A stretch of 64,000 nt of DNA from assembly GCA_020002185.1 (NCBI GenBank), contig CM034541.1, positions 50,762,562-50,826,561 on the forward strand. Reading direction: 5' to 3'. Position numbers and translations under genes: made by a program. Every line of letters begins with the position of its first letter. Positions within the stretch are counted from its first letter, which is position 1. Below are positions 46,889 to 60,328 of the stretch, piece after piece. The notes beneath the pieces are model-generated. The model did no database searches and was not told where the DNA came from. It worked only from the letters and a program-made list of their open reading frames with translations. This DNA is from Paraescarpia echinospica. Taxonomy: Eukaryota > Annelida > Polychaeta > Sabellida > Siboglinidae.

Positions 46889-47096
46889 CATGTCCGTCCC
46901 ACTGTGAAACGTGCTCAGATGTTGGCAGTGGAGTGACGGTGTGTGAATCGTGTTGTCCCTACTACAAGTACAATGGTGGTCAGTATGCCTCGTGTCCATC
47001 CAACTGTCTCGAGTGCAGTGGGAGTGAAGGCGCCATGCTCTGCTGCAAGTGCAACTGTGATTTTGTCCTGATGGATGACAGACAATACATGCAACA
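46889..47096 (+). pseudogene. Cysteine-rich exon, copy 2 (cysteines lost)
   Basis: Same splice sites and length as 44685-44892. Two cysteines of copy 1 (KCNDGQC) are both tyrosine here (KYNGGQY), and a serine has become an extra Cys (LCCKC). Paired loss suggests relaxed constraint on one disulphide; the frame is still open. Confidence 0.55.
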
Positions 47097-47837
47097 GTGA
47101 GTATCTACAAAGTTTAACAAGATAGAGCAAAAACATAATATGGCAACTGAACTAGGAAACCTATAACTTACCGAGAATCCAACATGTTAATTTCTATGTG
47201 TAACTTACCCTTCCGAGATATTTCTCAGTTTTATATGGAAACCTGTTCACACAGCCAGCATTTACACAACCAGCAGATAATGTGTTCCATTGAATACTTT
47301 CTTATATATATATATTCTACACTGTTCTAATAATATTAATATTTCTTTCTTTATATAAATAAATACCATGTTTAGGTGCATAAAATACAACATTGGTCAA
47401 AACATTTGGATAGGATACAGAATTTTTATTTCTATGTGTAATTTACCCTTCTGAGATGTTTCTCAGTTTTATATGGAAACCTGTTCACACAGCCAGCATT
47501 TACACAACCAGCAGATAATGTGTTCCATTGAATACTTTCTTATATATATATCTTACATATATATATATATTCATATATATATCCTCACTGTTCCAATAAT
47601 ATTAATATTTATTTCTTTATACAAATAAATACCATGTTTAGGTGCATAAAATACAACATTGATCAGAACATTTGGATAGGATACAGAATGTAAACACACA
47701 TCTATAAAGACAATATTAGATGTTTCAGTCATTGTTCAGATAATCTGAAATACATAGCAAATGAACTTAACAGAAATAAATTATTGTCTTTATAAATGAC
47801 AGTGGTGCAGTTGATTACTTACCCTATGTATGCTTCA

Positions 47838-47922
47838 GGTGCATGTGGAGAGAAGGATAAATTCTACAACCAGCTACAGGTGTACCTGTCCAGTTGGAAG
47901 GGCTGGTGACAGGTGTGAAATA
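47838..47922 (+). pseudogene. EGF-like exon remnant
   Basis: After an acceptor-like TGCTTCAG the DNA ends with YRCTCPVGRAGDRCEI, the C-terminal half of an EGF domain, followed by GTAAGT. The upstream half (ACGEKDK) is in another frame, so one indel separates them. Confidence 0.5.
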
Positions 47923-48019
47923 GGTAAGTCACTCTGCATTTTACGTCACTTCACAATGTTTAGTTGAGAATTGAGAAGAGAGTGGTAAAAGGAGAAGAGG
48001 GAGACCATCAGTAAAATGT

Positions 48020-48385
48020 AAAGGTATGTTCTTATATAGCGCAGTGTCCAGTCCTTAGGACTGCTCAAAGCACTTTAAACTTTCTCTCTGGCAGACCTAT
48101 TTAAATGAAATCTCAATCGAGAGAACCCTGTTTCGAGTCCTTTGCTGTCGCATTGAACATTGAGCAAGTTCTTTCAATCTACATTGTTACAGTTCACTCA
48201 GCTCTACGGCTACCTGAAATAGACAGTGGTGGATATTTGTATATGAATAGTGTTTGTGCATTAATTGCAGCAAGGCTGAATGCTTCCCAGAGAAGTCGAA
48301 ATGGTGTTCGATTGAACATGTCTGCCAGGGAGTGAAGTATAAAAGTGCTTTGAGCAGTCCTGAGAACTTACCTTTATGTGTTCCG
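48020..48385. repeat. Short inverted dispersed repeat
   Basis: AAGGTATGTTCTTATATAGC...CTGCTCAAAGCACTTTA at ~48022-48085 is matched in reverse at ~48330-48378. The same family forms the outer ends of the inverted pair at 38655 and 41200. Confidence 0.6.
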
Positions 48386-48476
48386 TCTCTTTAATTATGA
48401 CCGTTTGTTGAAGGTATCGCTGTGAGGGACCCAATGTTCAGCTGAGACCCTATCTGATGCCCTTTTGGAGACACAG

Positions 48477-48615
48477 GTGATCCTTATGTTCAAGGCCCAG
48501 ACAGTGCAGGACAGTCTGTTGCTGTATAACGCCCAGAGTGACGAGGGAAAGGGTGACTTCATCTCCCTTGCAATCAAGAACAGATGTGTCGAGTTCAGGT
48601 TCAACAGTGAATCAG
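48477..48615 (+). CDS. Laminin-G domain exon (N-terminal half)
   Basis: The acceptor is GGAGACACAG and the donor AG|GTACGG. It reads ILMFKAQTVQDSLLLYNAQS and GKGDFISLAIKNRCVEFRFN: the F(R/K)(T/A)...LLLYN...DF(I/V)SLA(L/I)..(R).(V/L)EFR pattern of laminin-G domains. The frame is open with no defects. Same gene family as 28658, 43501 and 46519. Confidence 0.7.
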
Positions 48616-48789
48616 GTACGGCGTGTCTTCATGTAAAGGATGTAGTCTGTTCCTAGTTTTTCATGTATTAATTAATTTAATGTTCTTAAGAGTATACCAA
48701 CTATGTTGAAGGTAAACTGCCCGCCAAATTGTGTTTAGCAAGCGTGTAACTAAGGTCTCAATTTGAAGGCACGACCACGTGTGCATGTT

Positions 48790-49440
48790 CAAGTAGAGGC
48801 ATTACACTAATGAATATGGCTGTGGACCAGAGCATGTATCAGTTTCTCTGCACTCTGTTGATCGAGATATTTTCAAATTTTCCCAATGTTATATAGTTGT
48901 GCATAAACTGCCTGACATTTGGACTTGATATGTTGTTCCATGGACATTTGCTTATCAAAATAAGTGCCCAAATTTTGCACACACTTGAAAACATGTACCT
49001 CATTGCCCCCAATGTTAATGGACATGTTGGTGCATTTTGCCAGTTGTTACGGACAACCAATTAAGATGTACTCGGTCTTGGAGTTGTTCGTTTTTAATTT
49101 CATGCTTTGCATCCAGCTATTGATGTCACTAATGCACCGTTCTATAGACTCGCGATTGCTGTGCATAGAATCGGGGTTAAAACAGTACATCTGATGGTCA
49201 TCAGCATATGCATGCCCCAGCTTACTATGCTGATCAATGATATGAAAAACAGGGCTAGAATACTCTGTGAATTCCACAGGGCCAAGGTATGATCCTTGCG
49301 GTACTCCCTGATCAAGTTTAAACTGATCAGACACCGTACCATCAATAATAATTCATTGCGACCTTGATTGAAGATATGATAAAAACCAATTTAGAGCTGT
49401 GCCTGATACACCAAAAGAACAATTCATAATTGTATTTGAC
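48790..49440 (-). mobile_element. CR1/L2-type LINE RT fragment, leftward
   Basis: Minus strand reads LDQGVPQGSYLGPVEFTEYS and GHAYADDHQMYCF (YADD box), followed by NSKTEYILIG and, with stops, a thumb region. Confidence 0.8.
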
Positions 49441-50099
49441 TGAATCATTCTAAGGGCACCTCAGGGGCCCCCAAAGTGCAAACGTTTTACATTATCTATA
49501 CCACCCCCAACAGTAGATTTTGTGTATTGTACCAGAAACAGTGCCCAGCCTCACTCCACTTTGCATTGTTCTATTGAGACCTTGACTAATCTTTAATTGG
49601 TCACAGGCAGAGCAGACACATTTGACCCCTGTTAAACTGAACAGTTGCCTGCAGCTTTTAAACTGTATCTTCAAAACTATTGATTTTCTATAATTGCAAG
49701 TTGTGTTTATTTTTATGTTCATTTAATTATTATAAAATGGTGTGACTGTGGTGTCTACTGGTTAAAGATGTATTGTCACCTGTAGGTAACAAACATAGAA
49801 AATTAATATTCTGGACAACTATAGAGTGAAATATCCTTCACTTTATTGATATCAAATGCATTCTACTGTTCTGTTTACACTTGCCATGCCTTGTTTAGAC
49901 ATGGTACTGTGTAAATCAGTTGTATCAATATATACTAATAATTACAGATTCACTATGTAGTTGGCACCTGAAACAAGAAGAGTTGACATAGTTCCGCTAT
50001 ACACAAGAAATCTGTAATTGATTGAATCATTCTAGTGTCATCAGCATATAGTAGAACATACATTTTCAAGAAAATGTCTACATCATCATCACTAAGGTT
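49441..50099. other. Non-coding
   Basis: No gene or clear repeat seen. Confidence 0.35.
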
Positions 50100-50400
50100 G
50101 TCGTAAATTTCAAGTCAAGTCCCTTATAAATATGACTAACAGTGTTCAAAATGATTCAGGTAAATAACAAATAACAAAGGAGACAAGTTTTGATAACAAG
50201 TGAGAAGAAGGCTGACACAACCTGGCCCTGTTTTATACATGATTTAGCATTTTTGTACATGTTGTATGCAATTTTCAACACATTACCATTAATGCCGCAC
50301 GAAATTATCTTAGACCACAGTGAGGACTGGTCTACTAAATCAAATGCTTTCTTATTAGCATCCTACCCAACCTTTACAAGAATGAAAGAAAACAATGTTA
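50100..50400 (-). mobile_element. LINE RT fragment, leftward
   Basis: Minus strand reads KKAFDLVDQSSLWSKIISCG and NVLKIAYNMYKNAKSCIK, the AFDLV motif and following region of an invertebrate LINE RT. Confidence 0.7.
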
Positions 50401-52689
50401 CAATTTTTCTGACTTATCACTCATTTGGTCAGCCGGGGTCACATATAGACGTATTAGTCCAAAGGACTTTAGGGCCACTGGGCCCATTTTTATAACAAAT
50501 GTCACTTTAAATCATATTTTGTATAACAAGTTGGCAATAAACATTTCAGCCTATTCATTTGATATGCACACAATTCAGTATGTCTCCGAATTGTGAAACC
50601 ACTGATGCTAATGCTTTGATGCTAACTGTTTTTTTTCGTATATTTGATGCCATAATCCTGTAAAACAACTAAAATAACAATGTTAATTACTTCAGTTGGC
50701 TGTGAACTGCCAGTGTTTTGGTTCTTTCCCTATTTCCTGGAGTGTTGGATCATCGAAGGACTTCCTTCCCTCCGCATGCTACACTTCAAGGTTAGTTATT
50801 TCCGTTTAGCATTGACACATATTACCTCTATGTCCTGGGCTCCATGTCCAATGCTCAGTTGCATGACACACACCTAAGTCCAAGTTAGGGTCATTAGCTC
50901 CTAGGTTGTACCTAGCCACTAGGGACGGTTGCATGACACATACCCAGCTGAGATCATCCCCAAATTAGGGGGCAACTCCTGAGACTACCCCAAATAGCCC
51001 CAACTATAGCTAGGTGTCACGTTGCTCAATCTACAAATGGCAGCGATCGCTCACAATTTATATTGGCACAGAGAACTTGTGTGTTTAGAGATCATTTAAA
51101 TCCCCTGGATACGTACAACAACATTCAGCTGTTTGAAAGGTATAGTTTCAGAAGAGTTGATTTATTCTTACGCTTTTTCATTTCTGCCTGATTAAAATAT
51201 GAATTTAAGTGAGTTGTGGGAAGATTTGTTCCTGAAAATGCAGTAACTCGCTTATCAGTTAATTATGCCAGAAGCACTTAGTTGGATGATGTCTGGGTGG
51301 CTGCCATGCAATGCTGCCTAAGGATCTGCCCAGCTAGGCACATCTATGGAATTGGGTGTAACTTTTCTGCCTAAGTTGGGTGCGTTTCATGGAACTGGCC
51401 ACTGCAGGGCTCTATATATCCAGATCTCTATATCCATGGCTCTATGTCCAAGGCTTTGTGTGAGTTGTGTCCAGGACTATCTGTCCAGGTTGTACAGTTA
51501 CTGTGCCTGAGCACTGTGCAGCTCACTGCTTTTGAGAGCGCTGTTGACTGCCATTATTGATACAGACGTCTGGTTAAAAAGTAATGTGATGAAAATTGTT
51601 ACAATAATATTTTTGAAAAACATTTTACAGATGCCTCTCAGAATCTTACCATGCTTTCAAAATGATATCTGTTAATAATAGAATTCGGGGTCGAATCGGC
51701 CTACATGCTGATAACATTGTGCTTGATTATTTTACACTCGGCCTCTGTCTCTTTCAGGTCGATTATGACAACCACATGCTGTACCAGAAAGGGAGTCGGG
51801 GGGGGGGGCAAAGCATAGCTCTTCACAAATCTTCCTCCCGCCTCCATCAAACTCCCCCGGGGAGAGGGGTACAGGTGTGTGTACTTAAGATGGGTTTAAG
51901 TGTTGAAAAAAGTCTTCCTTGTGTAGGTTTGTACTGATCAGCAATATGTGACCCATCATTCCAAAATGATGCTCATTAGACCTCAAGCAAAAAGACAATT
52001 GGACCATTTTTTTAATGAGTTTCCATCGTGAAATGATTTGAAATAGACTAATCTTTCATGTGTTCATTGTGTAAATGATATAAATGTTACACATGTGTGT
52101 TTATTTTGATGTTTTTTGACACCTGTAAATTTTTGTTTTAGTTGCTGGCAATGTTTTAAAATATAGCCAATAGTGTGATGAAAACCAGAGCTAACACTGA
52201 AAATCACAGATGAAAAAGTTAAAAACCACAGCTGATACAGTTAAAATCAAAGTTAAAATTGTGAACACCAAAGTTGATAGTATATCAAACCACAGCTGAG
52301 TAAAAATGTTGGAAAGCTTTTATTCTCGAAACCAGACTTAACATTCTCAACATTCAAATTGCTGTATCTCTGAAAGTAGTTTGAATATAGGTAACATTGA
52401 GGTGTATTTTTTTCTTCTCAATGTGCCCTATTCAAATATACAATATGTTTCAAGAGAAGCGTCTCGTTTTGGAAGGGTGGGTCCTACATAATGGTAGCAC
52501 TCAAACATGTCAAATTGAGACATACACAAAGAATGGTATGCAGTTGAAACTGCTGTTGACTGAGCTGGTAGGCAGACTATTGACAGGGAACACATTTTCG
52601 GCTAAACATAATAATAATTTGATTATATGTACAGTAGTACGGAAATTTATTGCTTTGGGGTATTATTAATTAATTTTAAACTTTGCAGG
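50401..52689. other. Intron-like DNA, possible small exons
   Basis: No secure gene. An acceptor-like TCTTTCAG near 51758 is followed by VDYDNHMLYQKGS, which could be a laminin-G piece, but G- and C-runs interrupt it. A GGGGGGGGGG run is at 51800. Confidence 0.3.
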
Positions 52690-52761
52690 TTTTGTACAGT
52701 GCCAGTGTTACGTGCCAACAGATATTGACCACTGCAACAAGTTTGAAGCCTCACGTCTAAG
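52690..52761 (+). CDS. Possible Cys-rich exon
   Basis: CTTTGCAG is followed by FVQCQCYVPTDIDHCNKFEA and a GTATGT donor. Three cysteines in 12 residues fit an extracellular domain; no family is assigned. Confidence 0.35.
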
Positions 52762-52961
52762 GTATGTCTCTCTACATCTGTACATGTGTCACCTGTCACA
52801 GCAGAATTATGATGTGGAGTTTTGTACATAAAATGACACCTCATTTGTTGATATATCTTCAGTATTTTTTGATTTATTGATAAAATGGAAACAAACTTTA
52901 AGAAAGCAATGTTTTGAAAAAATTTGTAATTTGATTAGTTTGGGATTATTGATTAGTTTGG

Positions 52962-53961
52962 NNNNNNNNNNNNNNNNNNNNNNNNNNNNNNNNNNNNNNN
53001 NNNNNNNNNNNNNNNNNNNNNNNNNNNNNNNNNNNNNNNNNNNNNNNNNNNNNNNNNNNNNNNNNNNNNNNNNNNNNNNNNNNNNNNNNNNNNNNNNNNN
53101 NNNNNNNNNNNNNNNNNNNNNNNNNNNNNNNNNNNNNNNNNNNNNNNNNNNNNNNNNNNNNNNNNNNNNNNNNNNNNNNNNNNNNNNNNNNNNNNNNNNN
53201 NNNNNNNNNNNNNNNNNNNNNNNNNNNNNNNNNNNNNNNNNNNNNNNNNNNNNNNNNNNNNNNNNNNNNNNNNNNNNNNNNNNNNNNNNNNNNNNNNNNN
53301 NNNNNNNNNNNNNNNNNNNNNNNNNNNNNNNNNNNNNNNNNNNNNNNNNNNNNNNNNNNNNNNNNNNNNNNNNNNNNNNNNNNNNNNNNNNNNNNNNNNN
53401 NNNNNNNNNNNNNNNNNNNNNNNNNNNNNNNNNNNNNNNNNNNNNNNNNNNNNNNNNNNNNNNNNNNNNNNNNNNNNNNNNNNNNNNNNNNNNNNNNNNN
53501 NNNNNNNNNNNNNNNNNNNNNNNNNNNNNNNNNNNNNNNNNNNNNNNNNNNNNNNNNNNNNNNNNNNNNNNNNNNNNNNNNNNNNNNNNNNNNNNNNNNN
53601 NNNNNNNNNNNNNNNNNNNNNNNNNNNNNNNNNNNNNNNNNNNNNNNNNNNNNNNNNNNNNNNNNNNNNNNNNNNNNNNNNNNNNNNNNNNNNNNNNNNN
53701 NNNNNNNNNNNNNNNNNNNNNNNNNNNNNNNNNNNNNNNNNNNNNNNNNNNNNNNNNNNNNNNNNNNNNNNNNNNNNNNNNNNNNNNNNNNNNNNNNNNN
53801 NNNNNNNNNNNNNNNNNNNNNNNNNNNNNNNNNNNNNNNNNNNNNNNNNNNNNNNNNNNNNNNNNNNNNNNNNNNNNNNNNNNNNNNNNNNNNNNNNNNN
53901 NNNNNNNNNNNNNNNNNNNNNNNNNNNNNNNNNNNNNNNNNNNNNNNNNNNNNNNNNNNNN
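52962..53961. other. Assembly gap of 1,000 N
   Basis: Exactly 1,000 N, a conventional placeholder, so true length is unknown. Confidence 0.99.
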
Positions 53962-55325
53962 AAATTTCTTGGTTTCTTTCGTTTTACATGATACCAATAT
54001 TGGAATTCCATTAATCTTATAAATATAATGTATAATTGTTTATAATCTCTTGGAATGTTGGCCGACTCTTCAGGCATGCGACTTTTCAGCTTTTGTCAGT
54101 GGACTGATGACATTGTGGGTGTGTCACATGACTGGCCATGTCATACGCCAGTAGTGAAACCTAGTCTGCTGAAAAGAGTTAGTCAGTCGAAATATACAGT
54201 TAATATAAATGTCTTGATATGTAAATAACATGTCAGATAAAGTGTTATTATTACTATTTGTTGACGCGCTTTCATTGTTTCACACGAGCAAATAAAATAA
54301 GGTGGTATTTGATATGCACTACTCTTTACCAGCCTGTATCTAGACAGAAACAACAACTACAAGAAGAGATAAAAACATTCACATGTGCCAATGCCTTTTT
54401 AAGCGTCCTAAACTTTTATTTTGTCCAGGTATATAAATTATTTACAATTTGACGTCCATGAATGATTCTTTTAATGAGCACAAAGAAAGGGAAAAAATGT
54501 GATACAGTTGAAGGTTGCATCATACCGTAAGTGAGAAATAAAAACAAAACTACTTTAACAAAGACCGTAAATAGACGGTGTCTGCGTCTTGATTCTTGAC
54601 GTGGTGAATCTTTGACATTTATGTTGACACCTATACTGAAAACTTCACCACTGCATGCTTTTCTAAACAAAATCCTTGCAGACAGGCATAAAACAGCCGC
54701 GTGAAGAAAAGGAGGTAGACCGCAATTTCAAAGGATGGGAAGCCGACTGCATGAGAGAGGGATTTAAGAAAGGCGGAGGAGGATGGCAAATGAAACGGGG
54801 AGTGGAAAGAGCTTACAACAATATTTTGAATAGCCAGGGCAGTACTCATGAACACTTAGGATGTGACAAAGAAGACGACATGCTTTCTGTTTGCTTATTT
54901 TGGTAAATGTGTTTTAAAGTTTCGATTATTTTAATCAAATCAACCACTAAATTATTTTAGACTGGATTCACTTAATATTCAGAGAAATTGGAAAGTAGCT
55001 CTGTCCCTACATAATAACATACTATGTAACATTTAAAACTTTAAATGTTTACAAATTACCTGATCTATTGGTCAAAGTCAAGTTTGTTGATGATCTTACC
55101 ACAAGTAAAGTAGATGCATGCTTTCATTAAACATACAGTTTGTTTCATTATCATACATAAATGATTCATGCACTAAAATATGAATATATATATATATATC
55201 AGATGAGTCTGATCCCTCAAGGGCTAAATTAATTCTGGTGGGAATTTTACTGAGCTACTTTAGTATTTTTACTAAACTGCCATGTACATGAACAGTTAAA
55301 ATACTGGTGAAAATCCATCTACCTG
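53962..55325. other. Non-coding AT-rich DNA
   Basis: Nothing supported. A plus-strand open stretch at 54676-54906 has a charged composition (REEKEVDRNFKGWEADCMRE) but no motif. Confidence 0.35.
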
Positions 55326-56874
55326 CAGCGATAGAAATAAGCCAGAATATTTACTTGTCCGCTGGACAAGTAAGTTTTTAAATCTACTTGTCCGCCAAAA
55401 TGTTAACTTGTCCGAGTGGTTGTCAAGTGAAATCGAAGCTTCGGAAAAAATGTAAAAAGTCTGTCTTATTTTTATGACAACAACACAATGTTTCTGTTGT
55501 TTCGTTGCATGTATATATCTGAGTGACTTGTGATCAAAGACACAATTTAATCTGCAAATTTTGAAATTAAAAAATTATATTCTCAGTTATTTTCCGGTTC
55601 ATTATCATTATTATTCATCACAAATATTAAAAGTAGACACGTTACATGATGTATACCAATATTTTAGTGATGCTGATATGAACGCTTTTATTAATAACAA
55701 ATAATTATTACAATGATAGGAAAGAGACAATTGTTTACCTTGTTATTTGTTAATGTGTAATATGGTATATATATATATATATATCACTGCTGTAAAATGT
55801 TGGCATCAGTTTGTCATTGAAGATGCCACTCAACCACCATGAACATGACCAATGCAAAGCCAGGAAATGTTATCATAATAAACTATATAATCCGATATTA
55901 TTTTGTTCAACCACTATGAACTTCAATATTAACAAAGTTCTGTGTTTTACAAACGAAGATAATATTCAATTCATTAGCAAACAAACGCACATCTTTCCTA
56001 AATGTTATATTACTATATCAATGATGATAAAAACAGTTTTAACGGTGCCCGAATTACATTTACCAGGCAGAATAAATTTATAGATTTAGTTACGCTGTAA
56101 CGTTGTTGTTGTGCGCAGACCACCGTAGTTGGCGGAAGCCGACATGTCAACGGTGGTTGGCACACCGTCCGCGCATCTTGCATAATTCGGCTTCGAAAAC
56201 TCACAATTTATGATTAAAATAAATGTTACATACATACAACACTTCTGAAATTTAATTAATATTCTGTTTATCAACCACCACCATAGATTTACCGGAGAGC
56301 CAGTTACAAGTTTTGAAAATTGTCACCGATCTGGATCGGCTAACGTTCGATGACTTGGAAGATTGCCAAGTCCGTGTGGGTCAGTCGTAATAATGGTTCA
56401 ACTATATAATTATTCAAATAACAGGTTGCGATACACAGTGTACTATTTCCAAAGTTCATCAAATATGATCCGTGAGTGGAAGCAAGTCGTATGTCGGCCA
56501 AACTGAATTTTTTTTATTAAATACAGCCTCGATCAACAATGGCTGATGCAGAGACTGTCCTATGCGTATGACAGAGCTAGGTCAGTGCGCTCAGCAGATG
56601 ACACTGTTAACTAAACTCGCTCGAACACTGACGTACAACACACTGGTGGCGGAACGACAAGATGCCGACACCCTAACAAAATTGCAACGCGTGCGATTGC
56701 TAGCGAACTTCATTTACATTTGAATTTCCTCAAATAAAAAGTTTGCAATGTTGCACGCATCACTATTTTTTTACTGTAAATTTTCACTTGTCCTCCGGAT
56801 AACCATGTAGAGTCATTTTACTTGTCCGGGCCAAAAATCACTTGTCCCGGACAAACGTGCTATTTCGAACGCTG
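55326..56874. mobile_element. Non-autonomous hAT-like element
   Basis: Starts CAGCGATAGAAATAAGCC and ends GTGCTATTTCGAACGCTG, an imperfect inverted pair with hAT-type CAG...CTG ends. ACTTGTCC words are repeated in both orientations next to each end (55356-55420; 56785-56850). No transposase is visible. No clear 8-bp duplication, so it is old. Confidence 0.55.
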
Positions 56875-57913
56875 TACTTGGTTCTCTGAAGACTACCGGT
56901 ACCTACACTAAATCTAAACAGCCCATATCACCATGTAATCTTGCTGGCTATAAGACATACTCAAACAAAAGTATAATAATAATCCTATATTACTCGTCCT
57001 AGGCTTTGAATTAATCCCCTGTTCTATAGGTACCTAGGGTTCAAATGATAATTACACTGAGCCACTGCCAACAAACTTGAGTAGATGACCAATAACCAGC
57101 CCAGATAGCAGTCAAAGGGCTACTCTGGACTTGACCAGGGGTCAAGCACAGGCCAACCCTGTCATGTCCAGTCAACCCCTGACCACATGTTCCACAGTAG
57201 AGCCACTGTGACTCAATACAATTAGAGGGAGGGACCTTCATGGGAAAACAACAACTGGACACTATCTAAGGGTTGCCTTGCAAAATATGTGACCCCTCCA
57301 CAGCAAAGGTACTAAAGGGAATAAAAACATCTATTGCTTGAATTCATATTACATTACATCCTGCTATCTATTTCCATGTCTACCAAGCCAAACAAATTAA
57401 AAAATTCAATGAATTAGAAATTCCACATTTTATGCTATGCAGCTGGACATTTTCGAATATGCATATTTTTGGCGCGCTTTTCGGGATGCCGAGATGTGAC
57501 GTCACATATGACCCATACTCGCATCAGGCCGATCCTTTCCATGCATTCAGAGCATGTTTACAAGAATAGCTTTCGGGTCGTGCAATATTCCGATGTAATA
57601 CAAACACTACCTGGTAGTCATCATAGAGGAACAAGCAGTTATCTTACGGTTCCACATGAATCCAATTTTATTCAAAACAATGAATGCGAATGAGCCTACT
57701 AGGTTTCGCCGAGCTTGGGCTCGTTTTCAGAATAATTATATCGAATGCAACCAACGGGAGATTATTTACACCAATATACATACATAGCAAACATATATTG
57801 TATCCAGCTACAGAAAGTAACGTGTATAATCTCATAACATCACTAGAATATCGATATATGAAGGAGTTGTACAACTTATCATAACAACTTAAATCAGTCA
57901 GTGAATTTCTGTT
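56875..57913. other. Non-coding
   Basis: No gene supported. Confidence 0.35.
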
Positions 57914-57996
57914 GGTGCCGATAGCTCAGTTGGTAAACGCGTTGGTTTCTTGTCATTTATTTTACAATCGGGCAACGCCAGTTCAATCCTGACATC
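57914..57996 (+). ncRNA. tRNA-like sequence (tRNA pseudogene or SINE head)
   Basis: An A-box-like TAGCTCAGTTGGTAAACGC and a B-box-like AGTTCAATCCT lie at about the right distance. The ends GGTGCCG and TGACATC can pair in six of seven positions, counting G-T pairs. The anticodon region is enlarged and does not fold normally, so this is not a standard tRNA. Confidence 0.5.
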
Positions 57997-59880
57997 AAAC
58001 CATAGATTTGTTTACACTTTTTTGTTTATGTTTTCACGAAGTAATATAAACCAAATCATTGTTATACTATGATGCACTGTTTGTAAATATTTTTTTAATT
58101 TTTGTAATAATTATTTATTCGATCTTAGTTACGAAATATGCCTAAAAGAATTTGGTTGGACAACACTAGACACCAGGAGACTGAAACTTTACTTTTCACC
58201 AGACATTTTCTCCATGAAGGAGGCAACATCTCAATGAGCAAGTTGATTTTATTTTACACACCATTCTCCCTTGAAAACAATGGTTTAAAACTTGTTCACA
58301 TATCTTGGATAATTATCTCATTATGTACAATTCTGTAATAACATCCCTACACAAAAGAACAGAATGGCAGCATGTGGAGTTACCGAGAGGATTAACGCAA
58401 TTTTTGTAATATCTTCTGTCAACGCTATCTATTTTTATGTTTTGTTTCTTATAACAAATAAATCAACAAACTAAAGTAACGAATTTGGTCAACATTTCAA
58501 TGTAAATTTATACGTGAAGCAGTTATTGTCGTTGAAAGTAACATTAAATTTGTTGCCACCGAAAATGTGTCGTTGCGCGAAGTGGGCGAAAATAGGTGCC
58601 GTTGTCGGTTCACTCCAATTCGAAGCCTTTAAAGTACATTTTCACAGACAAATATCGCATCAATTAGCATATTGTATCGTTTATCTGCTTGTCTGCCTCC
58701 TTGTTATCACCAGTATGAAGTAAATTAGCAGTTATCCTTCAAAAACTGTCGAAATTTGATGATATTTGTGACTTGTCTGCCATTTTTGGTTTCGATTTAC
58801 ATGGGGGTAGCGGATCTCTACGTCGAATAACCAATCAACAGCGCTGATTTGGTGATTCCTATGTGTTTCCCAATGATGGCAAGATACTGACGTCATTCAA
58901 TGTTAATCAACCAATAGGGATCCATAACACTACGGTGCAGGGTTTCCACGCCAAGTGCAGACTACGACTAGAATCGTATCCCGGATAAAATGGGTTAAAA
59001 ATAAAATCGAAGGGCGGGATACAGGCAGATAAAAGGGTTAGACTCTCAATAAGCCAAAAGGTTTTCTTGTCCACTTGCCATCTAGAGTGAATTTTGTGGG
59101 TGGCAATCTTGTTAAATTTTAGACAGCTATTTTTGCCTGGTGTGTAGAATATGCCTGTGCGACCTAATACCTAATTCGCTGTGGCAGGTCATGTATCTGT
59201 GACATATTAACCCCCACCCTTTACCAAAAGTAAATACTTGTAAACAAGATAAAACACTGTTTAATAAACTGGTGCCTGTTTATTTGACATCCCCATTGAA
59301 AAAGGCACAAATCATGTGAAACTTGAATTAATATTAATACTGCACCCCAATGACCACTACTAAGTAATTCATTCTGTCTAAATGTAGTGCGGGTAATTGA
59401 GTTGGTAGTATTGTCTTAGTTGTATAAATGGGGTTATTTGTAATGAAAATATTACACGTGAGCACTAAACAGTCTACATGTAAAAAGGCAGATGTATGCA
59501 AAATTAGCACAAACCAAAGGGCACAATTTACGTAATAACAAAAATTACACACCTGAAAATAGCTCTCTAAGTTACATTCACCAGCCTTCTAACTCCAACA
59601 CAAAGACCTTTAGTGTGAGTTAATGATTAATGACACTTACGGGTAAATTAAATGACTAAGTGAAATACAATTTTATATGTCCTTGAAACTTTGTATACAT
59701 CAACTTAATACTCTTATTGTGCCAATAATGAAGCCTGTTCATTGCGAACTCATGTCACTAAGCCCGCTCAAACGTGGTCATTTGCATATCACAATGCAAC
59801 CAGTTCGTCAACTGTTGCTGATGTCATCACCGGCGGGGCCGCTGAAGATGCCTTATCCTTTAGCACGGTAAGCGGCGGGG
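57997..59880. other. Non-coding
   Basis: No gene supported; small open frames lack motifs. Confidence 0.35.
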
Positions 59881-60328
59881 CAGCCGGTTGTTTCAGACTG
59901 TACATGAAATTGCAATCGCGGAATTTCATTTTTTTATATCACCATAAAGATAATATTCTTATCTACACGTCTGTCACCGGATATACACAGAAATGATGTT
60001 AACTTTTTGAGTTATTGGGGTTTGAACAGGATTAAGCATTCGCAATGTTCAAACAGCAAAACTCAAAAACTAAAAACAAATCCTAGGTACATCCAGCGGC
60101 ATATTTGTAGATACGATTATTATCTTTACTGTGATTTCAAAAAATATTAAATCCCATTGCAAGTTTGAATATTGGCAATGTTCAAATGGCAATGACTCAA
60201 AAAGTTAACCAAATTCCTGGGTGCATCCAGCGACACATTTGTAGGTAAGATTATTATCTTTACAGTGATATAAAATAATATTAAATTCTGCAATTGCAAT
60301 TTTTGGTACAGCCTGAAACACCAACCGC
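59881..60328. mobile_element. Foldback MITE
   Basis: The left arm (TTGTTTCAGACTGTACATGA; CACCATAAAGATAATA) is the inverted partner of the right arm (TACAGCCTGAAACACCAACC; TATTATCTTTACAGTGAT). Each arm is ~180-200 bp, with an additional direct copy of the right arm's centre at ~60085-60190. No coding. Confidence 0.6.

Larger units (their letters stand above)
44440..47560. repeat. Tandem genomic duplication carrying the Cys-rich exon
   Basis: 44460-45150 and 46675-47330 are close copies including introns (shared GACTGTGTCGCGACCCA and CACTAGATAC), and 47400-47560 repeats the downstream intron part a third time. Confidence 0.85.

Noticed and set aside
52807..54077. Three long frames of 374-396 codons
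   Set aside because: They consist almost entirely of the 1,000-N gap.
55318..56882. 8-bp target-site duplication for the hAT-like element
   Set aside because: Flanks TCTACCTG and TACTTGGT are not convincingly alike.
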